This document shows, piece after piece, positions 52,978 through 62,094 of a DNA stretch of 64,000 nucleotides. The DNA is from Clostridia bacterium. Lineage in GTDB: Bacteria; Bacillota; Clostridia; Lachnospirales; Lachnospiraceae. The translations under genes and the position numbers were made by a program. The notes under the pieces were generated by a model, which worked only from the letters and a program-made list of their open reading frames with translations, was not told where the DNA came from and made no database searches. The stretch lies in NCBI GenBank assembly GCA_910576325.1, contig CAJTIM010000001.1:124001-188000 (forward strand), in the 5' to 3' direction. How positions within the stretch are numbered: position 1 is the stretch's first letter; each line of letters starts with the position of its first letter.

Positions 52978-55899
52978 ATGACAGTCGAACAATTAGAAGC
53001 CTACGAACTGATAGAAAAAAAAGCAATCGACGAACTGAAGTCCACCGGTTATTATTTAAAACACAGAAAGACAGGAGCCAAAGTCTGTCTCCTTTCCAAC
53101 GAGGACAATAACAAGGTCTTTTACATCAGCTTTCGCACCCCGGCGCCGGATGATACGGGTGTGCCTCACATTCTGGAACATTCCGTTCTGTGCGGCTCGA
53201 AGGAATTTCCGGTGAAAGACCCCTTTGTGGAGCTGGCCAAGGGTTCGCTGAATACCTTCCTGAACGCCATGACCTACCCGGATAAGACCGTCTATCCGGT
53301 TGCAAGCTGCAACGACCGGGATTTTCAAAATCTGATTCATGTCTACATGGATGCGGTTTTCTACCCCAACATCTACGAGAAGGAGGAGATCTTCCGGCAG
53401 GAGGGCTGGCATTATGAGCTGGAATCCGAGGACGCTCCTCTGACCCTGAACGGCGTAGTATACAATGAGATGAAGGGGGCGTTTTCCTCCCCGGAGGGTG
53501 TGCTGGAGCGCGAGATCCTGAACTCCCTTTACCCGGACACCACCTATGCCAACGAATCCGGCGGCGATCCGAAGGCCATTCCAACTTTGAAGTACAGCGA
53601 ATTTCTGGATTTTCACAGCCGTTACTATCATCCGTCCAACAGCTATATTTACCTCTATGGTGACTGCGACATGGCGGAAAAGCTGACATGGCTTGACGAG
53701 CATTATCTGAGCAAATACGACTGCCTTCCGGTGGATTCCCAGGTACGCACCCAGAAGCCCTTTGCCAGGACCCGGGAGGTGGTAAGGGAGTACTCCGTCT
53801 CCGCAGAAGAGGGAACCGAGGACAAAACCTACCTTTCCTACAACAAATCCGTGGGTGACACAATGGACAAAAAGCTGTATCTTGCCATGCAGGTATTGGA
53901 GTATGTGCTTCTCTCCATGCCGGGGGCGCCTTTGAAGCAGGCTCTTCTGGACGCCGGGATTGGCAGGGACATTATGAGCTCCTACGACAATGGGGTGAAG
54001 CAGCCCATCTTCTCCATTATCGCAAAGGAAGCCAATGAAGATCAGAAGGAAGCCTTTGTAGAAGTAATCGAGCAAACCCTTGGGAAGCTTTTGGAAAAGG
54101 GACTGGACGAGAAGGCTCTTCGGGCCGGAATCAATTATTTTGAATTTCGTTACCGGGAGGCGGACTTCGGCAGCTATCCGGCAGGGCTGATGTACGGACT
54201 TCAAGCCTTTGACAGCTGGCTTTACGATGAAAACAGTGTATTTCTCCACCTGGAGGCGGTGGAAACCTTCGCCTTTTTAAAGGAACAGGCGGATAAGGGA
54301 TATTTTGAAGGGCTGATGCGGACATATCTCCTTGACAATCCCCATGCCTCCATTGTTATCATTCGTCCGAAAAAGGGACTGACAGCACAGCAGGACGAAG
54401 CGCTTCGAAAACAGCTTGAGGAATACAAAAACGGACTTGACAAGGCACAGATTGCGGAGCTGATCGCATTTACCAGACATCTCAAGGAGTACCAGAGCGA
54501 GCCGTCCTCCCAGGAAGATTTGGAGAAGATTCCCCTTTTGGAGCGGGAGGATATCGAAAAGAAGGCTCTTCCCTTCCAAAATGAGGTTTATCCGGTTGGA
54601 GATGTGCAGGTGGTACACCACGATCTGTACACCAATGGAATCGGTTATGTAAACCTGATGTTCCGGGCGGGCGAGATTCCGAAAAGACTGGTGCCCTATC
54701 TGGGACTTTTAAAGGCAGTTCTGGGAAATGTGGACACGGAGCATTATACCTACGGCGAATTTGCCGCGGAGCTGAACCTTCATACGGGGGGCATTTCCTG
54801 CGGGGTCAATTCTTATGAGAGCCTTAAAGAGCCGGGAACCTTCACAGCTATGTTTGAGGTGCGGTGCAAGGCGCTCTACGAGGAGCTTCCCAAGGCATTT
54901 TCCATGATAGAGGAAATGCTGCTGACCTCAAAGCTTCGGGACAGGAAGCGGCTTACGGAGGTTTCGTCAGAGACGCGGTCAAGACTGCAGATGGTATTTA
55001 CCACGGCGGGCCACTCGATGGCTGCCCTGCGCGCCATGTCTTATTTCTCGGAAAGCTCCTGCTTTGCGGACGAGACGGGAGGCGTGGCCTTCTATGAATT
55101 TATGGAGAGGGAGGAAGCAGCCCTTTCGGAAAACTGGGAGCAGATTGCGGGAGACCTGGAAGAACTGGTTCACGCCCTGTTCCGAAAGGAAAATCTCACG
55201 GTCAGCTATACGGCGGAGAAAAAGAGCCTGGAGGATTTGAAGAAGCAGGTAGAGAACCTTCTTTTGAAGCTTCATGATATGCCGGCCGGGAAGGAGCATT
55301 GGAGCTTAACGGCCGGCCGGAAAAATGAGGGCTTAAAGACCTCTTCCCAGATTCAGTATGTGGCAAGGGCGGGAAGCTTTGGAGAAGCAGGGCTGCCCTA
55401 CACGGGGGCGCTGTCCGTGCTGCGCACCATTATGGGCTACGATTACCTCTGGAACAATGTCCGGGTGAAAGGCGGAGCATACGGCTGCATGAACAATTAT
55501 ACCCGGAACGGTTCAGGATATATGGTATCCTACCGTGACCCGAACCTGGAAAAGACCAACCGGATTTTTGAGGAAAGCGTGGAGTATGTGGAGCATTTCG
55601 AAGTGTCGGAGCGCGATATGACGAAATATATCATAGGAACAATGAGCAGTCTGGATACGCCGCTGAATCCCAACTCCAAGGGTATGCGGTCCATGAGCGC
55701 ATGGCTGCAGGGACTAGAAGAGGAAACCGTACAGCGGGAGAGGGATCAGGTGCTGACCTGCGAGAGTAAGGATATTCGTGCCCTGGCGCCTTACCTGAAG
55801 GCGGTGCTGTCACAGAAGCATATCTGTGTAATTGGGAATGAAGCGAAACTGGAAGAGCAGAAGGAGCTGTTTGAGACGGTGCGGAACTTGTTCCATTAG
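52978..55899 (+). CDS. Insulinase-family zinc protease (M16C, presequence-protease-like)
   Basis: The product is 973 residues, the size of the M16C/PreP group. The inverted zinc motif HILEH (H64, E67, H68) lies in VPHILEHSVLCGSKEFP, and the distal glutamate region NGVVYNEMKGAFSSPEGV follows about 95 residues later. The C-terminal half holds the inactive M16 lobe (GLPYTGALSVLRTIMGYDYLWNNVRVKGGAYGCMNNYTRNGSGYMVSYRDPN), whose RxxGGAYG part closes the chamber. There is no signal peptide, so it works in the cytoplasm, probably degrading short peptides. Complete and apparently active. Confidence 0.95.
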   Translation: MTVEQLEAYELIEKKAIDELKSTGYYLKHRKTGAKVCLLSNEDNNKVFYISFRTPAPDDTGVPHILEHSVLCGSKEFPVKDPFVELAKGSLNTFLNAMTYPDKTVYPVASCNDRDFQNLIHVYMDAVFYPNIYEKEEIFRQEGWHYELESEDAPLTLNGVVYNEMKGAFSSPEGVLEREILNSLYPDTTYANESGGDPKAIPTLKYSEFLDFHSRYYHPSNSYIYLYGDCDMAEKLTWLDEHYLSKYDCLPVDSQVRTQKPFARTREVVREYSVSAEEGTEDKTYLSYNKSVGDTMDKKLYLAMQVLEYVLLSMPGAPLKQALLDAGIGRDIMSSYDNGVKQPIFSIIAKEANEDQKEAFVEVIEQTLGKLLEKGLDEKALRAGINYFEFRYREADFGSYPAGLMYGLQAFDSWLYDENSVFLHLEAVETFAFLKEQADKGYFEGLMRTYLLDNPHASIVIIRPKKGLTAQQDEALRKQLEEYKNGLDKAQIAELIAFTRHLKEYQSEPSSQEDLEKIPLLEREDIEKKALPFQNEVYPVGDVQVVHHDLYTNGIGYVNLMFRAGEIPKRLVPYLGLLKAVLGNVDTEHYTYGEFAAELNLHTGGISCGVNSYESLKEPGTFTAMFEVRCKALYEELPKAFSMIEEMLLTSKLRDRKRLTEVSSETRSRLQMVFTTAGHSMAALRAMSYFSESSCFADETGGVAFYEFMEREEAALSENWEQIAGDLEELVHALFRKENLTVSYTAEKKSLEDLKKQVENLLLKLHDMPAGKEHWSLTAGRKNEGLKTSSQIQYVARAGSFGEAGLPYTGALSVLRTIMGYDYLWNNVRVKGGAYGCMNNYTRNGSGYMVSYRDPNLEKTNRIFEESVEYVEHFEVSERDMTKYIIGTMSSLDTPLNPNSKGMRSMSAWLQGLEEETVQRERDQVLTCESKDIRALAPYLKAVLSQKHICVIGNEAKLEEQKELFETVRNLFH

Positions 55900-56172
55900 G
55901 ATAACGAATCATAAGTTTTGCCTTATGAGCATATCCACAAGCGTTGATAAATGAAGCTTCACTGAAAACAAATATATCAGGAACTTAATTGATGCCGTAC
56001 GATAGATTTATATACAATAAATGCCTCTGCGGGCCGGACCATATATCTTCGGCTCTGGAAGGATAGATAATGAGAGGCGCTTTTTAAAATAAGCATCAGC
56101 CATTTCCACATCCGGTGTCCGGCTGTCTTGTTTTACGAAAGTACCGTGAAAGACAAAGGAGGGAGTTTGTAA
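55900..56172 (+). other. Intergenic region with a fragment of the long palindrome family
   Basis: CCATTTCCACATCCGGTGTC followed by CGGCTGT (56101-56127) matches part of the arms at 10630 and 47030. No partner arm is present. A weak GCCTCT...AGAGGC hairpin with TTTTT (56021-56087) may end the protease transcript. AAAGGAGG precedes ATG 56173. Confidence 0.5.
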
Positions 56173-57729
56173 ATGGATACTTTACAACTGATACTGTCAA
56201 TTTTACCCCCGATTATAGCAATCGGCCTGGCGCTGATTACCAAGGAGGTAATTTCTTCCCTGCTCATCGGTATTCTGACCGGAACACTGATTTACAGCCA
56301 GGGTAACGTAGTAGGCATGGTAACCTCGGCCTTTGGGCTGATGGGAAGCAAAATCGGCGACAACGTGAACATTTTGATTTTCCTGGGACTTCTGGGCGCA
56401 CTGGTAGTCATTGTAACCCGTGCGGGAGGCTCCGCGGCCTACGGCGAGTGGGCTTCCAGAAAGCTGACCACCCGGAGAGGCGCGGCCCTTGCCACAAGCG
56501 CTTTGGGCTGCCTCATCTTTATCGACGACTATTTTAACTGCCTGTCCGTAGGAACGGTTATGCGTCCCGTGACAGACAAACACCGCATTTCCAGGGCAAA
56601 GCTGGCCTATCTTCTGGACGCCACCGCAGCGCCCATCTGCATCATTGCGCCGGTGTCAAGTTGGGGCGCTTCCGTTGCCTCCTACATGTCGGACGCAACG
56701 GGAATGAACGGAATGACCACCTTTGTAAAGACCATTCCCTACAACTTTTACGCCATATTAACAATTATCATGATTCTGGTAGTATGCCTGACCAAGCTGA
56801 ATTACGGTCCTATGGCGAAGTTTGAGAAAAACGCCGTCGAAAAGGGCGATCTCTTTACCCATACGGAAAATGTAGTGACCGATGATTTTGGCGGCGGCAC
56901 CGGCGGAAAGGCCTTGAAGGGAAAAGTATATGACCTGATAATTCCCATTCTGGCGCTGATCCTGTGCACGGTATTGGCAATGGTATATACAGGCGGCGGC
57001 TTCTCAGGAACCCCGTTTTTATCCTCCTTCGGCGAGTGTGATTCTGCGTTCTCCCTGGTGCTTGGAAGCTTCCTGGGACTGGTGGTAACCTTTATCCTCT
57101 ACATTCCCCGCAAGGTATTAACCTTTGTAGACTTTATGGGCGGCATCACCGAGGGAATTAAGTCAATGGTTCCGGCATTTACCATTCTGATACTGGCCTG
57201 GACCATCGGCGGCGTGTGCAGCTCCGATTATCTGAATACGGGCGAACTGGTAGGAAATGCCATCTCCAATTCCGCATTCCCCACCTTCCTGCTGCCGGCA
57301 GTCATACTGATCGTAGCAGCCTTCCTGGGCTTCTCAACAGGAACCTCCTGGGGAACAATGGCAATCCTGATTCCCATCGGTGCAGCCATAGCAGGCACGC
57401 CCCAGACACAGCATCTGCTGCTGCCCATCTTTGGCTGCACCCTGGGCGGCGCCGTATACGGAGACCACGTTTCACCCATTTCCGATACCACAATCCTTTC
57501 CTCCACAGGAGCAGGCTGCAACCATCTGGACCACGTATCATCCCAGATGTACTATGCGTCAACCGTACTGGTATGCTGCTTCGTAGGCCATATACTGATG
57601 GGACTGATGGGCGGAAGCCTGGTAGTACCCCTGATCGTATCCGTGGCATTACTGCTTGTCCTGCTGTACGTACTGAACCGAATCCAAAGCAAAAAGGAAA
57701 GCATAGATTATTCACAGGTAAAGTTTTAA
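56173..57729 (+). CDS. Na+/H+ antiporter family protein (NhaC-like)
   Basis: The product is 518 residues with about 11-12 membrane segments. Typical NhaC-family stretches include LGCLIFIDDYFNCLSVGTVMRPVTDKHRISRAKLAYLLDATAAPICIIAPVSSWGA in the middle and GTSWGTMAILIPIGAAIAG...GDHVSPISDTTILSSTGAGCNHLDHV near the end, where the charged residues sit in membrane half-loops. It probably exchanges Na+ for H+ or couples an organic acid to ion flow, as in MleN-type members. The start follows AAAGGAGG. A terminator follows at 57790. Confidence 0.9.
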   Translation: MDTLQLILSILPPIIAIGLALITKEVISSLLIGILTGTLIYSQGNVVGMVTSAFGLMGSKIGDNVNILIFLGLLGALVVIVTRAGGSAAYGEWASRKLTTRRGAALATSALGCLIFIDDYFNCLSVGTVMRPVTDKHRISRAKLAYLLDATAAPICIIAPVSSWGASVASYMSDATGMNGMTTFVKTIPYNFYAILTIIMILVVCLTKLNYGPMAKFEKNAVEKGDLFTHTENVVTDDFGGGTGGKALKGKVYDLIIPILALILCTVLAMVYTGGGFSGTPFLSSFGECDSAFSLVLGSFLGLVVTFILYIPRKVLTFVDFMGGITEGIKSMVPAFTILILAWTIGGVCSSDYLNTGELVGNAISNSAFPTFLLPAVILIVAAFLGFSTGTSWGTMAILIPIGAAIAGTPQTQHLLLPIFGCTLGGAVYGDHVSPISDTTILSSTGAGCNHLDHVSSQMYYASTVLVCCFVGHILMGLMGGSLVVPLIVSVALLLVLLYVLNRIQSKKESIDYSQVKF

Positions 57730-57789
57730 ACGAAAAAACAAACCATACCCTCAGCGGACAAAGAGAAACACACTGAGGGCAAGAAAAGC

Positions 57790-57836
57790 GGTTACCGCTT
57801 GCCAGACAACTGACAGGCGGTAACCACTGTATTTTT
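57790..57836 (+). terminator. Terminator after the antiporter gene
   Basis: GGTTACCGC (57790-57798) pairs with GCGGTAACC (57817-57825), followed by ACTGTATTTTT. Confidence 0.8.
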
Positions 57837-57895
57837 CGGAAATAGAAAAAAATTCTGAAAAACAATACAAAACTTCAAACAGGAGTACTTATTCT

Positions 57896-58807
57896 ATGAA
57901 GGCAGACAACAAATCCGGCTTTGCCACCCTCATAGGCAGGCCAAACGTGGGAAAATCAACCTTAATGAACCAACTGATCGGCCAAAAAATCGCCATCACC
58001 TCCCACAAGCCCCAGACCACCCGAAACCGGATACAGACCGTATACACCAGCGAAGAGGGACAGATCGTCTTTGTAGACACCCCCGGCATCCACAAGGCCA
58101 AAAATAAACTGGGCGAATACATGGTAAACGCAGCGGAGCGCACCCTGCGGGAAGTAGACGTCATACTCTGGCTGGTAGAACCCTCCGACTTCGTAGGCCC
58201 CGGAGACCGTCACATCGCCGAGCAGCTAAAAAAAACAGACATCCCCATAATCCTGGTCATCAACAAAACAGACACCATAAAAAAAGAAGAGCTGCTCCCC
58301 TTTATAGACACCTACCGCAAAATACACGACTTCGATGAAATCGTCCCCGTATCCGCCTTAAAAGGCGACAACACAGAAGTCCTAATCGAGCAGATATTCA
58401 AATACCTGCCCTACGGACCCAACTTCTTCGACGAGGACACCATAACAGACCAGCCCATGCGCCAGATAGTAGCCGAGCTTATCCGCGAAAAAGCCCTCCG
58501 CTGTCTGGACGAAGAAATACCCCACGGAATAGCCGTATCCATCGAAAGCATGAAAACCCGCCCGGGCGGAAAAGTAACAGACATAGAAGCCACCATCATC
58601 TGCGAAAAAGACACCCACAAAGGCATCATCATCGGAAAACAGGGCGTCATGCTGAAAAAAATAGGAAGCGCCGCCCGCTACGAAATCGAACAGCAGCTCG
58701 AGCACAAAGTAAACCTCCGGCTCTGGGTAAAAGTAAAAAAAGACTGGCGCGACAGCGACTACCTCATCAAAAACTTCGGCTACAACAAAAAAGAAACAGA
58801 GCAATAA
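57896..58807 (+). CDS. era: GTPase Era
   Basis: The product is 303 residues. G motifs: G1 GRPNVGKST, G2 with TTRNRIQTVY, G3 DTPGIHK, G4 NKTD, G5 VSALKG. The C-terminal KH domain is present (ATIICEKDTHKGIIIGKQGVMLKKIGSAARYEIEQQL), which binds the 3' end of 16S rRNA. It assists 30S ribosome maturation. Codons here strongly prefer C- and A-ending forms (ATC, ACC, CCC, ATA), unlike the 36-48 kb genes. The era-yqzL-recO order is the usual one in Firmicutes. Confidence 0.98.
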   Translation: MKADNKSGFATLIGRPNVGKSTLMNQLIGQKIAITSHKPQTTRNRIQTVYTSEEGQIVFVDTPGIHKAKNKLGEYMVNAAERTLREVDVILWLVEPSDFVGPGDRHIAEQLKKTDIPIILVINKTDTIKKEELLPFIDTYRKIHDFDEIVPVSALKGDNTEVLIEQIFKYLPYGPNFFDEDTITDQPMRQIVAELIREKALRCLDEEIPHGIAVSIESMKTRPGGKVTDIEATIICEKDTHKGIIIGKQGVMLKKIGSAARYEIEQQLEHKVNLRLWVKVKKDWRDSDYLIKNFGYNKKETEQ

Positions 58808-58982
58808 CCCGCCCCCGCCAATCTTTTATCTTATTTGTCAAGGCACAAACCCAAAAAAGATCTGGTATATTTTTAACAGCATAAGCCCCCCTTTCATGGA
58901 CATTCTATTAACATACCAAACAACACACAAAACCCATCCCGCATAAACGCGGACCAATGCAGTCAGAACAGGGGCGATAAAA

Positions 58983-59171
58983 ATGACATGGGAACAATTT
59001 GAAGAAACAGGCGCAGTAGAAGACTACCTATCCTACCGGGAATCCACAGGAAGAATCAGAACCCGGATGGAGCGGCAGGATCCGGAAAGCATCACAGCCC
59101 GAAAAGAGGCCGAACATGGGACAGACAATCACAGTAACCGGCATGGTACTGGCGGCATATCCGTACAATGA
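58983..59171 (+). CDS. YqzL-like small protein between era and recO
   Basis: The product is 62 residues. The start MTWEQFEETGAVEDYLSYRE matches the short YqzL family (WKxFxxTGxIDxYLxYKE), which lies between era and recO in Bacillus and relatives. Ribosome site GGGGCGA. Its end overlaps the beginning of recO by 56 bp in another frame, so either the natural protein is longer than the typical 47 residues and truly overlaps, or the tail is not conserved. The function of the family is unknown. Position and N-terminus together support the call. Confidence 0.65.
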   Translation: MTWEQFEETGAVEDYLSYRESTGRIRTRMERQDPESITARKEAEHGTDNHSNRHGTGGISVQ

Positions 59172-59766
59172 TTACGATAAGCGGCTGATCGTGCTCACAA
59201 AAGAACGAGGAAAAATCACAGTATTTGCGAAGGGAGCCAGGCGTCAGAACAGCTCTCTTCTTGCTGTGTGCAATTCCTTTGTATTCGGAGAATTTTTCGT
59301 ATACGAGGGCCGCAGCTCCTTCAATCTCATGCAGGCAAAAGTACTGAATTACTTTTCCGATCTTGGGACAGACGTGGAAGGAGCCTGCTACGGCTTTTAT
59401 TTCTGCGAAGTGGCGGAATACTACACCCGGGAGGCAAACGACGAGCTGCCTATGCTGAAGCTCCTGTATCAATCTCTTCGCGCCCTCTTAAACAAACACA
59501 TCTCCAACGAGCTGGTCCGCTACATATTTGAGCTGAAAACACTGGTCATCAACGGCGAATGTCCCGTAGAATTTGATGATCCGGGTCTCAGCGATTCCGC
59601 ACGGTACGCCCTGTCCTTTATAGTATCCTCTCTGCCGGAAAAACTGTATACCTTCACCGTATCGGAGGCAGTCTTGGGAGAGCTTCGCCTGATACTCCAT
59701 CGTTTCCGGGATCTTTATATGGAAGGAAAATTCAAATCTCTGGAGATTCTGGAGGAAATGAGTTGA
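59116..59766 (+). CDS. recO: DNA repair protein RecO (short form)
   Basis: The product is 216 residues, shorter than the usual 240-260. The N-terminal OB fold is clear (TITVTGMVLAAYPYNDYDKRLIVLTKERGKITVFAKGARRQNSSLLAVCNSFVFGEFFVYEGRSSFNLMQAKVLNYF). The helical C-terminal part is present, but the CxxC...CxxC zinc-binding insert of many RecO proteins is absent; only scattered cysteines occur. RecO loads RecA with RecR and anneals single strands. ATG 59116 lies inside the end of the YqzL-like gene. Identification rests on the OB fold plus position next to era. Confidence 0.9.
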   Translation: MGQTITVTGMVLAAYPYNDYDKRLIVLTKERGKITVFAKGARRQNSSLLAVCNSFVFGEFFVYEGRSSFNLMQAKVLNYFSDLGTDVEGACYGFYFCEVAEYYTREANDELPMLKLLYQSLRALLNKHISNELVRYIFELKTLVINGECPVEFDDPGLSDSARYALSFIVSSLPEKLYTFTVSEAVLGELRLILHRFRDLYMEGKFKSLEILEEMS

Positions 59767-59791
59767 AAAAAAAGGAAAAAGACGCTATACT
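59763..59791 (+). promoter_or_regulatory. Promoter of the lipoprotein gene
   Basis: TTGAAA (59763-59768), 17 nt, TATACT (59786-59791), overlapping the recO stop. Confidence 0.85.
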
Positions 59792-59848
59792 ATCATGGAA
59801 TGAAAGTTCCAAAGATCAGGAGCTTTCATATTATGAGGAGGGAAGCGT

Positions 59849-60442
59849 ATGAAAAAGTTAATGAGTCTGTGCCTGCTGGCGCTCATTCTCCTTCTGACAG
59901 GCTGCTCTGAGAAAATACCTTCGGTAAATACCATTTCCGTAGATAAAAAGGGAGTGGTGACTTACACCGTCATAGAAGAGTTTGGAAAAGACTTTTATGA
60001 TGCGGAGGGACTTCGGGCAGATATAGAAAAAGAGATAGGAGATTACAACCGGAATTTCGGTTCCGATCCCCTGACGCTCAAAAGCCTGGAAGTGGAGGAC
60101 GGCTCTGCCGTTATGCAGATGCAGTTTACGGAAGCCCGGTATTATGAAGATTACTACAAGGCTTATTCCGGGGGCACGCTTTTTGTGGGAACCGTAAAGG
60201 AAGCGATGGATGCAGGGTACGAACTGGCCGGTGAATTTATGGCGGCGGACGGCGCTCTTACGGATATAAGTCAGCTGTCGGGAGCGGAGAACCTTAAGGC
60301 GCTGATTACCAGCGAGGCCCTTACCATTCAGGTGCCCGGGGACATTCAGTGCGTCAGCCCGTCGGGGAGCGTGGAGATTACAGGAAAGAAGGAGGCAGTC
60401 GTCAGTGAAGAGGCGCTGCAGGCCTGCATTATTTATAAATAA
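59849..60442 (+). CDS. Lipoprotein of unknown function
   Basis: The product is 197 residues. Signal peptide with lipobox LLTGC (Cys near residue 19), then a mature part of mixed alpha/beta character (VNTISVDKKGVVTYTVIEEFGKDFYDAEGLRADIEKEIGDYN..., LKSLEVEDGSAVMQMQFTEARYYEDYYKA). This style of exported protein is common in Lachnospiraceae next to glyS, but I do not recognise a named domain. It has its own promoter and a GAGGGAAG ribosome site. The glyS leader repeat begins immediately after its stop. Confidence 0.75.
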   Translation: MKKLMSLCLLALILLLTGCSEKIPSVNTISVDKKGVVTYTVIEEFGKDFYDAEGLRADIEKEIGDYNRNFGSDPLTLKSLEVEDGSAVMQMQFTEARYYEDYYKAYSGGTLFVGTVKEAMDAGYELAGEFMAADGALTDISQLSGAENLKALITSEALTIQVPGDIQCVSPSGSVEITGKKEAVVSEEALQACIIYK

Positions 60443-60446
60443 GAAA

Positions 60447-60560
60447 CAGTAATATGCCTCACAGTACACAAATTGAATTACAGGCAAATGCACCTGTGAT
60501 TGAAAATTGACTTCATATGAGAGCAACGAGAGGAATATTACGGAATTGGAATAAAAAGGA
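60447..60560 (+). repeat. Leader repeat R2, copy before glyS
   Basis: GTAATATGCCTC (about 60449-60460) pairs with GAGGAATATTAC (60530-60541). In between are the R2 blocks CACAGTACACAAATTGAATT, ACAGGCAAATGCACCTGTGA and GAAAATTGACTT. It ends in GGAATTGGAATAAAAAGGAG at the ribosome site. Confidence 0.85.
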
Positions 60561-60569
60561 GATAGAATA

Positions 60570-61958
60570 ATGGAAAAGACAATGGACAAAATTGCGGCTC
60601 TGGCAAAGGCGAGAGGCTTTATTTACCCAGGCTCTGAGATTTACGGCGGCCTTGCCAATACCTGGGACTACGGCAACCTGGGCGTAGAGCTGAAAAACAA
60701 CGTAAAACGGGCCTGGTGGCAGAAGTTTGTACAGGAGAATCCCTACAATGTAGGCGTTGACTGCGCCATTCTCATGAATCCCCAGACCTGGGTAGCTTCC
60801 GGACATCTGGGAAGCTTTTCCGATCCGCTGATGGACTGCAAGAGCTGTAAGGCCCGTTTCCGCGCGGATCAACTGATTGAAGACTATATGAAGGAAAACG
60901 GCGTCACAGCCGAAGGCTCCGTGGACGCCTGGTCCCAGGAGGAAATGAAGGCTTACATCGACGAGCACGGAATTGCCTGCCCCTCCTGCGGAAAGCATGA
61001 TTTTACGGATATCCGCCAGTTCAATCTGATGTTCAAGACCTTCCAGGGCGTTACCGAGGACGCCAAGAATACCGTATACCTGCGTCCCGAGACAGCCCAG
61101 GGTATCTTTGTAAACTTTAAAAATGTTCAGAGAACCTCCAGAAAGAAGGTTCCCTTCGGCATTGCCCAGATTGGAAAGTCCTTCCGAAATGAGATTACTC
61201 CCGGAAACTTTACCTTCCGCACCAGAGAATTTGAGCAGATGGAGCTGGAGTTCTTCTGCAAGCCGGATACGGACCTTGAGTGGTTCGCTTACTGGAAGCA
61301 GTACTGCATTGACTGGCTAAAGGCTCTCGGCATGAAGGACGACGAGCTTCGGGCAAGGGATCACGAGAAGGAGGAGCTTAGCTTCTACAGCAAGGCCACC
61401 ACGGACCTTGAGTTCCTGTTCCCCTTTGGCTGGGGCGAGCTGTGGGGCATTGCGGATCGTACCGACTATGACCTGACGCAGCATCAGAATGTCTCCAAGG
61501 CAGATCTGTCTTATTTTGACGACGAGACCAAGGAAAAATACATTCCTTATGTAATTGAACCCTCCCTGGGGGCTGACCGCGTGGTTCTCGCCTTCCTGTG
61601 CGCAGCTTATGACGAGGAAGAGCTTGAGGGCGGCGATATGCGTACCGTGATGCATTTCCATCCGGCACTTGCTCCTGTGAAGATTGGCGTGCTGCCCCTG
61701 TCCAAAAAGCTGAACGAGGGAGCGGAGGCTATTTACCAGAAGCTCTGCAAGACCTGGAACTGCGAATTTGACGATCGCGGCAACATCGGAAAGCGCTACC
61801 GCCGTCAGGATGAGATTGGAACGCCCTTCTGCGTGACGTATGACTTTGAATCCGAGGAAGACGGGGCAGTGACGGTGCGCGACCGGGATACGATGGCCCA
61901 GGTGAGAGTGAAGATTGATGAGTTAGAGGCTTATTTTGCGGATAAGTTTCAGTTTTAA
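60570..61958 (+). CDS. glyS: Glycyl-tRNA synthetase, single-chain type
   Basis: The product is 462 residues, the dimeric eukaryote-like form (sometimes glyQS), not the alpha/beta type. Class II motifs: motif 2 [25 protein letters not shown], motif 3 [14 protein letters not shown], and the glycine-site block [25 protein letters not shown]. The catalytic domain begins [40 protein letters not shown], and the anticodon-binding domain covers the last 120 residues ([58 protein letters not shown]). It charges tRNA-Gly. Its leader is an R2 palindromic repeat, with no T-box visible. Confidence 0.98.
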   Translation: MEKTMDKIAALAKARGFIYPGSEIYGGLANTWDYGNLGVELKNNVKRAWWQKFVQENPYNVGVDCAILMNPQTWVASGHLGSFSDPLMDCKSCKARFRADQLIEDYMKENGVTAEGSVDAWSQEEMKAYIDEHGIACPSCGKHDFTDIRQFNLMFKTFQGVTEDAKNTVYLRPETAQGIFVNFKNVQRTSRKKVPFGIAQIGKSFRNEITPGNFTFRTREFEQMELEFFCKPDTDLEWFAYWKQYCIDWLKALGMKDDELRARDHEKEELSFYSKATTDLEFLFPFGWGELWGIADRTDYDLTQHQNVSKADLSYFDDETKEKYIPYVIEPSLGADRVVLAFLCAAYDEEELEGGDMRTVMHFHPALAPVKIGVLPLSKKLNEGAEAIYQKLCKTWNCEFDDRGNIGKRYRRQDEIGTPFCVTYDFESEEDGAVTVRDRDTMAQVRVKIDELEAYFADKFQF

Positions 61959-62016
61959 GCTGATATTTTGAAAATGTGAAAAACAGAGGAAGAATTATCA
62001 GAAAGAGCTGTAAAGG

Positions 62017-62045
62017 TTGACGAAACCGCCAAATAGTGATAGTTT
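62017..62045 (+). promoter_or_regulatory. Likely promoter of pfp
   Basis: TTGACG (62017-62022), 17 nt, TAGTTT (62040-62045). AAAGGAG precedes ATG 62095. Confidence 0.6.
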
Positions 62046-62094
62046 AGAATAAGAGCGTTTGAAGCTCTGTAAAAAATAACAAAGGAGTACGGTT

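Noticed and set aside
60443-60569. T-box riboswitch before glyS
   Set aside because: No AGGGTGG-type T-box sequence or specifier stem with terminator was found; the leader is an R2 repeat.
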